Source of the DNA: Gymnothorax reevesii
Lineage: Eukaryota > Chordata > Actinopteri > Anguilliformes > Muraenidae
Assembly: GCA_029721435.1 (NCBI GenBank)
Contig: CM056584.1
Span: forward strand, 11,137,895 to 11,201,894
DNA length: 64,000 nucleotides
Reading direction: 5' to 3'
Made by a program: the position numbers and the translations under genes. Positions 11,543-23,110 of the stretch are shown here, piece by piece. The notes beneath the pieces were generated by a model. That model was not told the origin of the DNA, did not search any database, and saw only the letters and a program-made list of their open reading frames with translations. The number at the start of each line of letters is the position of its first letter. Position 1 is the first letter of the stretch.

Positions 11543-13210
11543 CCCCAAGTTGGGACAAAGTGTAAATTGTGAATAAAATCAAAATGCAATCACTTTCAGA
11601 TCACAAGCCAATATGTTATTTCCAAGAGAACATAGATAACATGTGAAATGTTGAAACTGAGACATTTAACATTTTTATACAGAAAATGAGCTCATTTCAA
11701 ATTTTATGGCCGCAACAGGTCATAAAAAAGTTGGGACACAGGCCAAAAAAAGGGCTGAAATTGCAACCAATATAGAAGATAATCAGCTGAAAGAACATTT
11801 AGCAAGTAATTAAGTTAACTGGCATCAGGTGTGTAACATGATTGGCAATAAAAGGGATGTCTTAGAGAGGCTGAGTCTCTCAAGTAAAGATGGCCAGAGG
11901 CTCTCCAACCTGTGAAGGCTTACGTTCAAAAAATTGTGGAATACTTTAAAAACAAGGCGATCAGAGATGGCAGACTTCACCCCATTCACACACATATTGG
12001 CATGTGCCGAAACACAAACACGCAGAGCCACTCGATGGCAGACTTCACCCACTGGCAAGTGCGGAAACAGACAGACAAACAAACACACAAAGCCGTTAAA
12101 AACAGTACTTCACGCCCACTCTGTCAGGTGAAGTAACAATGTTCCTCAATGTCAAATTGAAAAGACTTTGAAGGTCTCATCGACAGTGCATAACATCATC
12201 AAAAGATTCAGAGAAACTGGAAAAATCTCTGTGCTTAAGGGTCTGAAGACCTTTACTAGATGCCCATGATCTTCAGGCCCTCAGATGCCACTGCATCACT
12301 CACCGGCATGATTCTGTCATTGACACTACTAAATGGGCCCAGGAATACTTCAGGAAACCACTGTCTGTAAACACAGTCCGCCGTGCCATCCACAGATGCC
12401 ACCTAAAACTCTATCATGCAAAAGGGAAGCCATTGTTGAGCATGATCCAGAAGCGCCGCTGTGTTCTGTGGGCCAAGGCTCATTTAAAATGGACTGTAGT
12501 AAAGTGACAAAGTGTCCTGTGGTCAGACGAATGGAACCTTGACATTCTTGTTTGATATCACCACTCCTGTTATCAGCGTTCAGTTCAAAAGTGATCATCT
12601 CTGATGGCATTAATGCATATGGTGTGGGACACTTGCATGTTTTAAAAAGCACCATGAATGCTGAAAGGTATATGAAGGTTTTAGAGCAACATATGCTCCC
12701 CTCCAGACGACATCTATTCAAGGGAAGGCCTTGTGTATTTCAGCAGGACAATGCAAAACCACTGCAGCTATTACAACAGCGTGGCTTCATAGTAGAAGAG
12801 TCCGTGTGCTGAACTGGCCTGCCTGCAGTCCTGATCTTTCACCGATTGAGAACATTTGGCACATAATTAAACAAAAAGTCTGTCAAAGGAGACCCAAAAC
12901 TTTCCAGCAGCTGGAAGCCTGTATTAAACAAGAGTGAGATCAAATTCCAATTGCTAAACTCAAGAAACTTCTCCTCAATGCCCAGATGCCTCCACTCTGT
13001 GCTAAAAAGAAGAGGGGATGTTACACCACGGTAAACAGGCCCCTGTGCCAACTTTTTTAAAACCTGTAGCAACCGTCAAATTTGAAATGAGCTGATTTTG
13101 TGGATAAAATTGTAAAATTTCTCAGTTTCAACATTTGCCATTTTCTCTGTTCTATTGTGAATAAAATACTGGCTGGTGTGATTTAAAAGTCATTGTGTTT
13201 TTATTCACAA
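11543..13210 (+). mobile_element. Degenerate Tc1/mariner-family transposon
   Basis: The left end CCCCAAGTTGGGACAAAGTG..TTGTGAATAAAA and the right TTTTTATTCACAA form the terminal repeats. The outer right repeat is replaced by a poly-T run. The body follows a well-known fish mariner layout and encodes transposase fragments. An unrelated insert of about 180 bp, roughly 11956-12134 and flanked by AACAA-like bases, splits the 5' coding part. It contains two copies of GATGGCAGACTTCACCC. Confidence 0.88.
11890..13030 (+). pseudogene. Tc1/mariner transposase pseudogene
   Basis: Broken frames on the plus strand carry transposase pieces. They include SDGINAYGVGHLHVLKSTMNAERY, the second catalytic-Asp motif FQQDNAKP near 12740 and the third-acid block NWPACSPDLSPIENIWHIIK near 12815-12870. 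The frame shifts between the last two, and stops occur upstream (for example after RMEP near 12540). In life the protein would cut and join element ends with a DD34E/D-type site in the nucleus. This copy cannot make it because of frameshifts, stops and the insert near 11956-12134. Confidence 0.88.
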
Positions 13211-14201
13211 TTTTTTTTTTTTTTTTGTTGAACTGTGGGCTGCATATTCCAGGTTCACAATTGATATTTAAGTACTGAAGAAAGTTATTAGTCAACAGAT
13301 GTCTGATTAAACAATATAGAAAAGAGAATCTGGAAAGTCATATAGATGTGAGCCACTGAAAATTTTCAGGCTGAAGTGGTTTCAGAAAGCCTGGGCAGGT
13401 CAAATTTTAAAGTCGGCCGGTACATTTTAAATCTACCCGTCTGGGGGCAGGTTGATAATTTGGATCTTGTCGTACCCAATTTGTTACAATATGTACACAT
13501 TATATGAATAAAACGACATGTCAGGGATATGGCCGATGTATATTAATCACTGCACAAGCAAATAACCAGAGTACCGCAAGCTAACGCAAACTCAAAACGG
13601 TACTTTGGCTTATCCGCCTTTCCTGGTCAGATTTCCCCCCCCCCATTCTGTCCTGCACAGCTAGAACGAGAATGAAGTCAGATCCCTACTAGCCACAACT
13701 TTCAGTGGTTTCGGGCATTGGTGCATGAGGTGTTCAACTTCACTGACAGATGGCATTGAACCAAAAAATTAAAACATTTATATTCACCGCATCAAAAGTA
13801 AGGAAAGTAGGGCTATGATTTGTGATGCGAATACGCACCAAACAACCTGCTTCACTGACTACGATGCAGGCAGGTACGGGCAGGATTCAAACACCTGCCA
13901 ACACGGTTCCCAGATGAACGTCACAGGTGGCGAAACAAGTGTTGACCAGTTTACACCTGTCAGAGGTCGTCAGGCAACAGCAAATGTCACAGAGTGACCA
14001 ACATCAATAACAGTCCTTTCTCAACGCACCAGAAAAGATCACAATTTGCGGAAAATAATCAAAATTGAGTCATTGCCTTTGGAACCGTAAAGTTTGACCA
14101 GATGGTGGCACGACAGAAAACATTACAGAGTGCAAGCCAATCAATAACTTCCTCCACCGTGCACTGGGAATGTTGAACAAGAGTTGTCAGAAAGATAACA
14201 A

Positions 14202-14299
14202 AGCTCGCCGGGGTAAGGTTGAAGTTTTCTGCACGCAGACGGACGCGGACGCCGGGGGTACGACAATAGCTCTCCGGACGTTACTCGTCCCGGCGAGCT
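14202..14299. repeat. GC-rich inverted-repeat fragment (AGCTCGCCGGG ends)
   Basis: A GC-rich 98-bp block runs from AGCTCGCCGGGG to TCCCGGCGAGCT, which are reverse complements, and contains ACGGACGCGGACGCC. It sits in a repeat-like context (GACCAGATGGTGGCAC before, TGGCGGCACTATTGTAAAG after). It is probably part of a decayed dispersed element. Confidence 0.45.
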
Positions 14300-14635
14300 A
14301 AAAAGGATTAATGAAAATAATATCAAAAGCTGTTTGAGTTATTGTAATTTTCACAAAATTAGATGTTTGGCCTAGTGGCGGCACTATTGTAAAGTCTCAG
14401 GGTGACCAACATCACTAACAACCCTTCTCTAACCCATTTAAACCGGGACAGCATGTGGGCATTGTAACCTTTAAAACCGGGGACGCCGTTACGCATTTCT
14501 ACCCTTCAGGCCGGGAGAGCGGATACGTCATTTATGTTTTCATTACTTTTCCGACCATTTCCGCGCTCATAGCTGGTCTTTTACTGGCACTTTATACTAG
14601 GGCAGATGCCATAGTCACACTTCAAGACACTTTAT

Positions 14636-14805
14636 TGGGGGGGCAAAGACACGTCCCTTTTACTCCTGGCTAGATCTGTAGAGAGAAACCGTGTCTTCAG
14701 TTGCCAATTACAATAATTGGAAAAGACGTCAATAAAGGAAAATGATTGAGGTCCAGCCAGGACTTAAAGGGACGTGTCTTTGCCCCTCCTGTAGCTCCGC
14801 CACTG
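14636..14805. mobile_element. Truncated relative of the 41.1-kb hAT-like fold-back element
   Basis: GGGGGGCAAAGACACGTCCC at the left is mirrored by GGGACGTGTCTTTGCCCCTCC at the right, which runs into TGTAGCTCCGCCACTG. The centre has ACCGTGTCTTCAGTTGCC and ATTACAATAATTGGAAAA, as in both arms of the element at 41118-41962. The left outer terminus is missing. Confidence 0.75.
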
Positions 14806-16479
14806 CAGCCACCTGTTCCAAAGAAAGAAAAAAATGTTTGTTTTTCTCTAGTGCAGAGCTTATACTTTTATTTATTAGGCCTCTTTATTCCATTTGAGTT
14901 GTGCACGTTATGTAGACAGAGATTTGTATTTTATTAGTCTTATTTTTTATAGATTGTTCAGTGTTTTAAATATTGTGATGAAGATTTGCACAAATAAAAC
15001 ATAGCTCTTATGAAAGCCACAGATGTAAGCTTTCAGATGCTTTTTGAATTTTGTTTCTATCTGCTACAGAGGCCGAGATATCAGCTTTTTACTAGATGTT
15101 GACAGAAAACCTCAGGTTTTAGGGGTTCTTTTCAAAATCTCCCATAGGTTTTCATCGGCGTTTTTTGAATAGGCCTCAGGTCTAAATGGGCTAAACATCA
15201 GACACAAAGTGAGACATGATTTCAAACAAAAATGTTTGAGTTATTGCATTTGGAAGTGTAAAGTTTATCCTCATGGTGGCGCAACAGCAAAGGTCATAAG
15301 GTCACACAAACCAATGGGCTCCGTCCTCTATGAAGGAATGAACACAAAATATTTCAAGTGATTCCCAGCATATCAATTCCAGTTATAACACCGACAGGAA
15401 GGTTCTGCGGCAACGCTGGTGTCCAAGGCAATTCAGTAATATCCACGAAAATTTAGTCTCGGAGGTATAATTGCATCATACAAGCTCACGACACAAACAA
15501 TCAGCGGTGCGCTACAATCTCACCTAAATCCCCACAGACCACAGCAAAGATAACAGCAGCGAAGAACTACTCCCTGCATGGCACATAGCGGGGCCCTACG
15601 GGAGCATCGAGACTCGTTCTGGGGGAGCCCAGGCTGCCTGAGGACCAGCGGCAGGTCTGCATCTCAAAAAGCTTACACCATGACCAGCAACTTATTCAGT
15701 TCCACAAAAACACACTGCGCAGTGTGCCCTAAAAATGAGCCTGAACACACCTCAACTTCAGATACAAAAAAAAAAACTGTCAGTGCGTGGTTCCAATTTG
15801 CTGCTTCACGCAGCAGATCCACCCATAATGCACCTGTCCGACAGAAGAGGAGAGAGACTATCCCTCACTCTCAAAAACAGCCCTTCAAACACCATCACAG
15901 CAACGCTTACATGCTAAAGCCAGGCAGGCCTGGTATTTTTTTTTGGCTGAATGGAAAATGAAAGCTTTATCCAAATAAAAAATGAAGTGCAAGGATTTTG
16001 CCGTTTTATTGAACGCTATCTTTATTAAGGCCAAGAGAGCAGAATTCAACGCAAATAGTCCGCTGGAACGTTTGGAACAGAACGTCGTAAGCGTGAAGCC
16101 ACAAGCCAACAGCACCGAAACTCACCCCCACCATTCAGTGAATTTGTTCAGTCAAGTTTGACTTTTTGAAATAAAAGTCCCGAAGACACTCAAAAAGGCA
16201 CTGCAGGCTACCGACTAACCTCGTGCTGAGGATGAAAAGAAGTCGACTGACCAAGGCTAAAACTAAATACCTCTATGCAGTTGTATGCCTCCGCATTCTC
16301 TCACCTACAGCGGTGAGCAAACCGCCATCGCCGAGTGCATTTCAAAAAGCATTCCTTCAGTTGTGAATGTCATCCCCTGTTCTCGTCACAGCTCACTTCT
16401 TGTTCTGCTGTATGTCTAAATGTTTAATTTCACAGAGAAAACTAAAAAAACTAAATCACATTCCTCGTTTGTGATCAAA

Positions 16480-16760
16480 ATTAAGGTCCCAGCGACATTG
16501 ACCTTGACCTTTGATCACTGAAATCTCATCGGCTTACCCGAGTCCATGTGGACATTGGTGGCAAATGTGAAGAAATTCCCTCAAGGCCTTCCTGCAATAT
16601 CGCATTTGCAACAATGAGACTTGGTCACAGCAACCTTAACTCTGGATCGCCAAATTCTAATAAGTTCAAAGAGTCCAAGAGGAGATTTTTTCTGAAAATT
16701 TCCCACCTAGCAAATTTGGAAATATTGAATGCACAAGATATGAGCAGGCAGACCACCTGA
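16480..16760 (+). repeat. Dispersed repeat with TTGACCTTGACCTTTGATC
   Basis: The order GACATTGACCTTGACCTTTGATCAC, GTCCATGTGGACATTGGTGG, AATGTGAAGAAATTCCCTCAAGG and GCAATATCGCATTTGCAACAATGAGAC matches a widespread fish intergenic repeat. That repeat normally ends in a GACGGACGG run, lost here. No gene. Confidence 0.55.
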
Positions 16761-16860
16761 AAACATGGCTAATGCTGGACCACATGCATTAACAGTTCAT
16801 TGGCGCCTTGTCCACTGACTTCTATTCATGGTCAACAAAGGATCAGCACGACGCATGGAG

Positions 16861-17463
16861 GGGGCCGCCAAGCCAATGTTGACATGGAGATAAAAAAAAA
16901 GAAATTTGAAGTATGTATTATGATTGGTCATTGTAAGTGGAAAACTCATTGTAATATATTGCTAAACTGTAAAAATGTAAATAAATTATGCATATATGTA
17001 TAATATATTGAAATAAATACATTGAAACTAATGAATACTATTGTTGTCATTCCGTGACTATTTGCCTCTTGTAATTCTGTGACATTGACTTTTTGAAATT
17101 TCTTGCCCATAAAGCAGGGTTTAAGTCAATATTTGTTTCTATAACTTACAGTATTAACAAAAAACACCTTATATATGAACATATTGAAGTTTCATAACTT
17201 AACTATGATAGGAACATCACTTTCTGGATAGTTAAACACAACATTAAAAAACCACGTCAATTTTGTGTAATTCCGTGACAGAGTAGTTTTTGCTTGTTTC
17301 TTCGATGAAAATTTCTCAAAAAATATAATTTCACTTAATAATATTAAAGAACGAGTAAATACCTTCAATATGACTTATCATACTTGATTTTATCATATTT
17401 AGTTGTAGAGTTACAACCCAAAATGTAATGGGACTGTAATTCCGTGGCAGCTTGGTGGCCCCC
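16861..17463 (-). mobile_element. 600-bp inverted-terminal element, copy 2 (reverse orientation)
   Basis: It starts GGGGCCGCCAAGCC, ends GCTTGGTGGCCCCC and is flanked by TGGAG on both sides (16856-16860, 17464-17468), a clean 5-bp target duplication. Read on the minus strand it matches 6408-7006 along its whole length, with four GTCACGGAATTAC-type motifs at corresponding places. Substitutions and small indels separate the copies, so both are old. No transposase. Confidence 0.8.
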
Positions 17464-20410
17464 TGGAGTGTCCCTTTAACAGCAGCAGTAACCAGTCCTG
17501 TTCCTGGAGATAGCCTCTCTAGTAGATTTTCACGGCAACGCTAATTTCTCAAGACTTGATTCTATCAATCAGCAGCTCAACGAGACCTCCAACTCTTCAA
17601 TGAGGCCAGCTCAGTTAGGGTTAAAATGAAAAGCAACAGGATGGCACAGGAAAAGACCACGGCAATAAAAATGCGTCTGCAGTCATTGGGGCACAGAGCT
17701 GGTCAAATGGCTCACGATTTTCATGGACGTGCCAAGGAAATACTGCACTGAAGGGATCTACAGATCTCCTGCGCCGACAGAGGAACCGCCAGTGCCCTGC
17801 AGAACAGGTTCAGGAGGATGGAGCAGAGGGATGAATAACTCAATGCGTCCCTGGATTATTCCGCAGGGCAGTGCTTTTACTCGCCTCTCCGAGCTTGGCG
17901 GTCAGCACACTCGACTGAAAGCCCGTCCCTCGTACTTAAACCTGAGAGCTTGCCTAAACATCGAGAGCAATATCAGACTTCACCGAAGCCAACCCCAACA
18001 GTTGCAAAACTGAGAGCCCAAAGTCTCAGCTCGCTGAAAAGGGCGAGTAGGCATTTCCCTGAATACAGTGACCTGTCGCACCCGTTCCGCGCCGCTGAAG
18101 ATCGTGGGCACATTTTTCACTGCCATTATTCAGAGCTAAAACCTGCCACTTGCGTTCAATTTGATAGAAAAATAAGCCAAAGACAACGGCCTCTGCATGG
18201 GTATATATATTACAGGAGACAGAAGCCGTTTATCATATGACGAGGGACGTGGGCACTGAGGGGGACAGGCAATGGTCAGGCTTGTGGAGCGAAGCGCATC
18301 ATCGTCAAAACCGGTGCTGTCGTCCAATCAAAATTCGCACTACCTTCACAAGGTAACCACGTCCCGATTCTAAGCAAAATCGCCTTGATTTCCACACCAT
18401 GTCCAATTCTGTAATTAGCAAGTGCCGCTGCATTTAGTCCGAATAAAGATTTGTTTAAAAAAAACAGAGGGGGGCTGGGGGGGGCGGGAAGAGATAATTT
18501 TGAAAACAAATTCAGCAAAGCGTTTTCACACAGATGCCTGTGATGGACGAGGGAGAAATCCCTGCTTTGATATTTTGGCCTCCATTGAAATCATCACAAA
18601 AGGTGACAGAAAGCCCAGGCAAACAAAAGCGATTTAACTTTCTTGTTTTCAGGCCCTCCTCGTAAAGAGCCAAACGCTCGTTCTCTTCTTTGAAGGACAT
18701 AAGACGGAGGTTTACAAAAGGAGACGTTCAGTGAGACAGACAAGCTCACCCACCGCCAACTAGTATCACACACACCATGTAGACAATCCACACACGTCGC
18801 GCAAAGATGCACACCACATGCCACACACACAAACAATCCACACACGCAATGACGCAGGCACGACACACAATCCAGAGGCGCCAGGCATCAAAACAAGGCA
18901 AATATTCTGGAACAAATGCGGAATTAAGGCTATTTTGAGAGCAGCTAGTCCACTGACACCAGAAGATCTCAGTCACTGCACAGAGGTGAGGTATGTAACA
19001 TCATGTTCTGCAGTGACCTGAATGGTCACAATAAAAAGCTGTAACCACAAGGGAAGAAGCTGGAGATTGGAGTTCAAATTCAGATGCTCAAGCAATTTGT
19101 GAAGCTGCTTGCCAGGTCAGACAACACCATTTTCATATTAAATAACAAAAGACCACAATTTTTACCAAGCGTCTGGCGAATGGCAGAGTACTGTAGCAAT
19201 TGACTGGTGAATTGGACTTGCAGCCCGAGTTTTGAATTGAGCTCCATAACAAAACTATGCACAGCCACCAACATCCACTCATTCACAAGACCCCATTCTG
19301 CGATGGCGCAAGCAAAGCTAAAAAATAGGAGACAACATGCTGAGAGAAAATCAAACAAGAGCCATCAGGAGATGGAATATCCCCACATGCTGAAAGAATG
19401 AAAATGCCACCTGCTCTGGAAACAAACCATACCCCCTAAAATTCTAAGTTCAAATTGTTTCCACGGAAACCAGAAAAAATAAAAAAATTGTCAACTTCGG
19501 ATAAGCAAAAGACACCACTTCAAGTCATGATTAATGCGCATGCCAAGTTTAGTTAGAAAATATTGAACGGTTTTCAATTTATGCTCCCCAAATGAAATGG
19601 ACAGACAGACAGGCGGACAGACAGAAAACTGCACCCTCAATAAAAATAACAACCAAGTCAGAGCTAAATGAAATAGATCAGAACTGAGCTGATTAGAAAC
19701 CTGATCAAACTTGATTTCAAGGATCCTTAGGATAACATTTGGAGGCGGCGTTTCTCCTCCACAGTATGGCGCGAGGTACACACTGGGGGTTTGGAAAAAA
19801 ACCACAGACAAAGTGGCATCACAGACACTGAGTGCACTGTGCCATTCTCTGGGGAAACCGAGAACATTTCAAACGGCACATGGATTCTCTTCTTATGAAG
19901 TCCGTGCCGCTTCACTTCATGATTTACATCACAGGAGATCCGACATCAAACTGCACGCTTCCATTGGTCGGTCCCATAAACATGTGTTTGGTTCCACAGG
20001 CGGCCGAGGAACACAATTTTTAAGAGGAGAGCATTCCCAGTTTCTCAACAGACCATAAGCCATCACACTTTTACACGGCCGGTTGAAACCCACACGGATT
20101 GCTCCACTTTGAAGTTTAACACTACTTAAGCTTTTGAATGCATTCAGAGCAAAAAAATAAATAAAAAATAAAAAACAATCAGTCGTACAGAGTTTGCAGA
20201 TTCAGAGATGTTGAATCAATTCCCTCACTCCTAAAGCAGGGGTGCATGCGGTGCAGCCCATAAGGGTGGCCAAATTCTCGGGGCATTTTCTGAGAGGCAA
20301 TTCATTCCTTCTGCGCTACGCTGACCAAGCGCAAACACGACGGCCGAAAGCGTGCGGCACGCCCCCTCCATACGCAGTCACAAAAACAAAACTCCTCGCT
20401 GCGGCCTCAA

Positions 20411-20562
20411 GCCTCTTTCACACCGGACGCGAAACGAATTTCTCGCACGACAGATAACATTCAAAGTCAATGCAAAAACACGAATACACGCGTCCTTGCA
20501 CTGACTTTGAATGCAATCTGTCGCGCGAAAAATTCGTTACGCGTCCAGTGTGAAAGCAGCGT
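20411..20562. mobile_element. Hairpin MITE, copy 2
   Basis: TTTCACACCGGACGCGAAACGAATTT is mirrored by AATTCGTTACGCGTCCAGTGTGAAA, with inner ACATTCAAAGTCAATGCAAA against its complement. Same family as 9503-9650. Confidence 0.85.
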
Positions 20563-21290
20563 CAGACCAGCAACGACGACGACACTCGCATGCAAACACA
20601 GCGTTACATCCCCATCCGCGCACATCGACGTCGCAATCGCTCTTCATACAGGACGTCCGCGATTTAGTGGAAGTCTGTCATTGAGAAGGTTTTTACTTAA
20701 CCAACGCTTGGCAGCGAGATCCCGTTAACGCGCACGCCGAGGCCCCGTCTGAGACATGACTGAGCCTCACCACCACCATCTAAGGTTGATCGCATTTCTC
20801 GACGCAAAAGCTTCTATGAGACACATATTTATCATGACAAATGCAACAGATTATGACCAGATATAGCAACATTAATGACCAAATTACAGAAGAAACGTAA
20901 GCAGACGTTAATAGTAAAGGCAGAATCTGGCAGCCAACAAAAGCAGGTTCCAGTGTTTCCTAGGGCTCGAATGTCGGTCAACTTCACAATCCTAGGACAT
21001 GCCACAGAGCAACATGTATGCGTGATAATTTACTAAATTGATGCCATCAAACTCAAGTTAGACGTGCTCCGAGAAAGGTGAGTGTCAACTGCACAATTTG
21101 GACAGATTTAGTTCAGCAGAGGCAAAACATGGTGCCACTGACTTGCGAAACGGTCTGTACGTGACGGATGCGCGCAACGCCTGTCAGTGGCCAAGTTCGC
21201 TCGCTCATGTAAGCGGTGGTTGACGCGACAAGTCAAGAGTAGCGCAAGAGACACAGTAGACAACTACAGTCACCGTTAGCCTTACAGCAG

Positions 21291-21398
21291 CCTTCACACT
21301 GGACGCGGAACGAATTTTGCGCACGACAGACTTTGAATTGACTTTGAATGTAATCTGTCGCGCGAAAAAAATCTTTTCGCGTCCGGTGTGAAAGCAGC
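21291..21398. mobile_element. Hairpin MITE, copy 3 (shortened)
   Basis: TTCACACTGGACGCGGAACGAATTTT is mirrored by ATCTTTTCGCGTCCGGTGTGAA. The centre is about 40 bp shorter than in the other copies, so part of one arm is lost. Confidence 0.82.
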
Positions 21399-21940
21399 TT
21401 CACGCTTGCGGCCTGGGGAGATGCGTGACGGACGCATTAAGTATTTGAGGTCTGCCAAACGGCGTTAAAATCATTATCTCCGCAAACGAGCCGCAAGTCT
21501 GGAGGATTTGCGGCGGCGATGTTAACCAGGTAAGTATCAGCGACGGACAGTTAGTTATGTTGTTATTAACCAGTTCGTTTACAGTCCAAGCGCCATAAAT
21601 ACCGTCAACCGGGGGCAACCGGCCACTTTGCGGATCACAGCCACGGGCCAATGAGCCACCAGAAACAGTCTGAAGCAGCGCGTCGAAGCGCTGAATTGGT
21701 GTCGTTGCGACAGATGTAGGCCACCGAGCAATTAGCCAGATGCCAACACACGGCGACCCGCAAAACTCACAAGATATTATCCGACGGCGGAGTCGGTCAA
21801 AGCTGCCGAGCCAAACGCGTGTGTCTCTTCTCACTAATAATGACACCCGGTTCACTTGTTTAACACAGAGAATCAACAGATGAGCAGCCAGCCAAACTCT
21901 GAAGTCTGGTCTCCACCAAAACCTGTCAAATGACCGTTAA

Positions 21941-22097
21941 GCCGCTTTCACACCGGACGCGAAACGATTTTTTCGCGCGATGAATTACATTCAAAGTCAA
22001 TGCAAAGACGCGAATGCACGCGTTTCGCGTCTTTGCATTGACTTTGAATGCAATCTGTCGTGCGGAAAATTCGTTTCGCGTCCAGAGTGAAAGCGGC
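21941..22097. mobile_element. Hairpin MITE, copy 4, beside the crebbp exon 1 donor
   Basis: GCCGCTTTCACACCGGACGCGAAACG is mirrored by CGTTTCGCGTCCAGAGTGAAAGCGGC, with inner ATTACATTCAAAGTCAATGCAAAGACGCG arms. Its end lies 37 bp from the crebbp exon 1 splice donor. A plus-strand and a minus-strand open frame run through it only because of its symmetry. Confidence 0.87.
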
Positions 22098-22134
22098 ATT
22101 AGCTGTAGGCGGCAGAGAACCGGGCCTTCCTCAC

Positions 22135-22219
22135 CTGGACCATCAGAGGAGAGGGCAGGTGAATTGAGCTTTGGTCGTTTCGGGTTGGGAGGTCCGACAT
22201 CCAGCAAGTTTTCAGCCAT
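22135..22219 (-). CDS. crebbp: CREB-binding protein, coding exon 1
   Basis: CREBBP is a nuclear lysine acetyltransferase and transcription co-activator that binds CREB and many other factors. This exon encodes its first 28 residues, beginning MAENLLDVGPPNPKRPKL and ending SSDGP. The opening matches CREBBP rather than p300, which has MAENVVEPGPPSAKRPKL; NPKRPKL is the basic nuclear-localisation-type stretch. The start has good context (ACCATGG). The exon ends CCAG followed by GTGAGGAAGG, a good donor, with one base of the next codon. In vertebrate CREBBP that codon is Asp of the DFGSLFDLE exon, which lies outside this window. Reading on past the donor gives only hairpin-MITE translation. It is transcribed in the same direction as adcy9, its upstream neighbour. 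Confidence 0.93.
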
Positions 22220-23110
22220 GGTTATGGAGTCTGGTCGCTAACTTTAACAGCCGAGGTGAAAATCAACAAAACCTCTTGAGTAGCATCGGCTGCAGTCGGG
22301 GTTTAAAGCCCAGATCGATCCGTCGGGCTTTTCTCGCAGCCGCTCCGTTTAAGAGAAAATAATTATCAAGGTAGCGAGCTGAACGCTTCAACAAAACAGC
22401 AACAGCGCCCCGCTCTGCATTTCACCCCATGATAATCCAACACCCAACACCCACATTATTATCATTAATAATTATCCCCGGTGAAAAATATTTCAATGCA
22501 AAAATAGTCAAAAAATAAAATTAAAATAATGCATTAGTTGTATTTTCGGTCCATTGCCCCAAAAGCCGCTACATTTACCTTCGCATCTCTACAAAAAATG
22601 ATTTTGGCGAGAACAATTCAATTGCATCAAATTGCATTGCTGCCTCGATTAAAATAAATTTTTTAATAAATTTTGTGAAGCGATTCCGTCCGTTCGACGC
22701 TGTCTCTCGATAAACAATACGGACCGAGGCAGCGCTGTGGAGAGAAGCGGCGCTTTCTGAAGGGGAAATCAGATATACGGGGGGTTTTCTAACCGACGAA
22801 AACCGATCCAATCCAGTTTTTTCGCATTAAATCTCTTCCAAAGTGTACAAGCTGTCCGTTTTCAGCGCAGCAAACCCGTCAGATCTGGGTTTGGATCGCC
22901 TGTTGTTAAATTAAAAAATAATTCTCTCCCGAAATCCTGATTCAGAGCCGCGACAAGATGGCGGCTGTTGATTCCTTCGATACAAAAAGTTTTTTTTTTT
23001 CTTTTTCCAGATCGACTGTGGAGGGGGAGGTGCTACGTACTCACGCCCGACGCAAGCACTGCTCCGCCCCTACGTCCTACGACGCACGAAGAACACCTCT
23101 AGCGACGGAA
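22220..23110 (-). promoter_or_regulatory. crebbp promoter and 5' UTR region (CpG-rich)
   Basis: Directly upstream of the crebbp start codon, the base composition shifts to many CpGs. Visible elements include GCTCCGCCCC near 23060 (Sp-type box) and AAGATGGCGGC at 22955-22965 (YY1-type site, plus orientation). No TATA box is obvious, as expected for a CpG-type housekeeping promoter. The transcription start cannot be fixed from sequence. A short plus-strand frame begins at the ATG inside the YY1-type site, but nothing supports it as a gene. The AT-rich part at 22440-22560 may separate core promoter from 5' UTR. Confidence 0.6.

Larger units (their letters stand above)
1..22134 (-). other. crebbp intron 1 (5' part), rich in transposon remnants
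   Basis: This is the sequence downstream of the crebbp exon 1 splice donor, on the transcribed minus strand. No minus-strand reading frame resembles the large second CREBBP exon, so intron 1 continues past the left edge; long first introns are usual for this gene. It contains the repeats listed separately. In the stretches 640-1210, 1480-2455, 4820-5365, 7010-7440, 8550-9500, 10120-10460, 11115-11540, 13215-14195, 14810-16475, 17475-20410, 20565-21290 and 21400-21940 I see no gene. They hold only low-complexity sequence or weak dispersed-repeat similarity, for example a CA-rich patch at 18745-18870 and a decayed repeat with a GGACAGACAGAC end at 19490-19625. The open frames here lack family motifs and splice context. 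Confidence 0.75.

Noticed and set aside
21400..21876. 158-codon minus-strand frame near crebbp exon 1
   Set aside because: GC-rich intron sequence downstream of exon 1 with no known domain. It does not resemble CREBBP exon 2 and begins outside any splice context.
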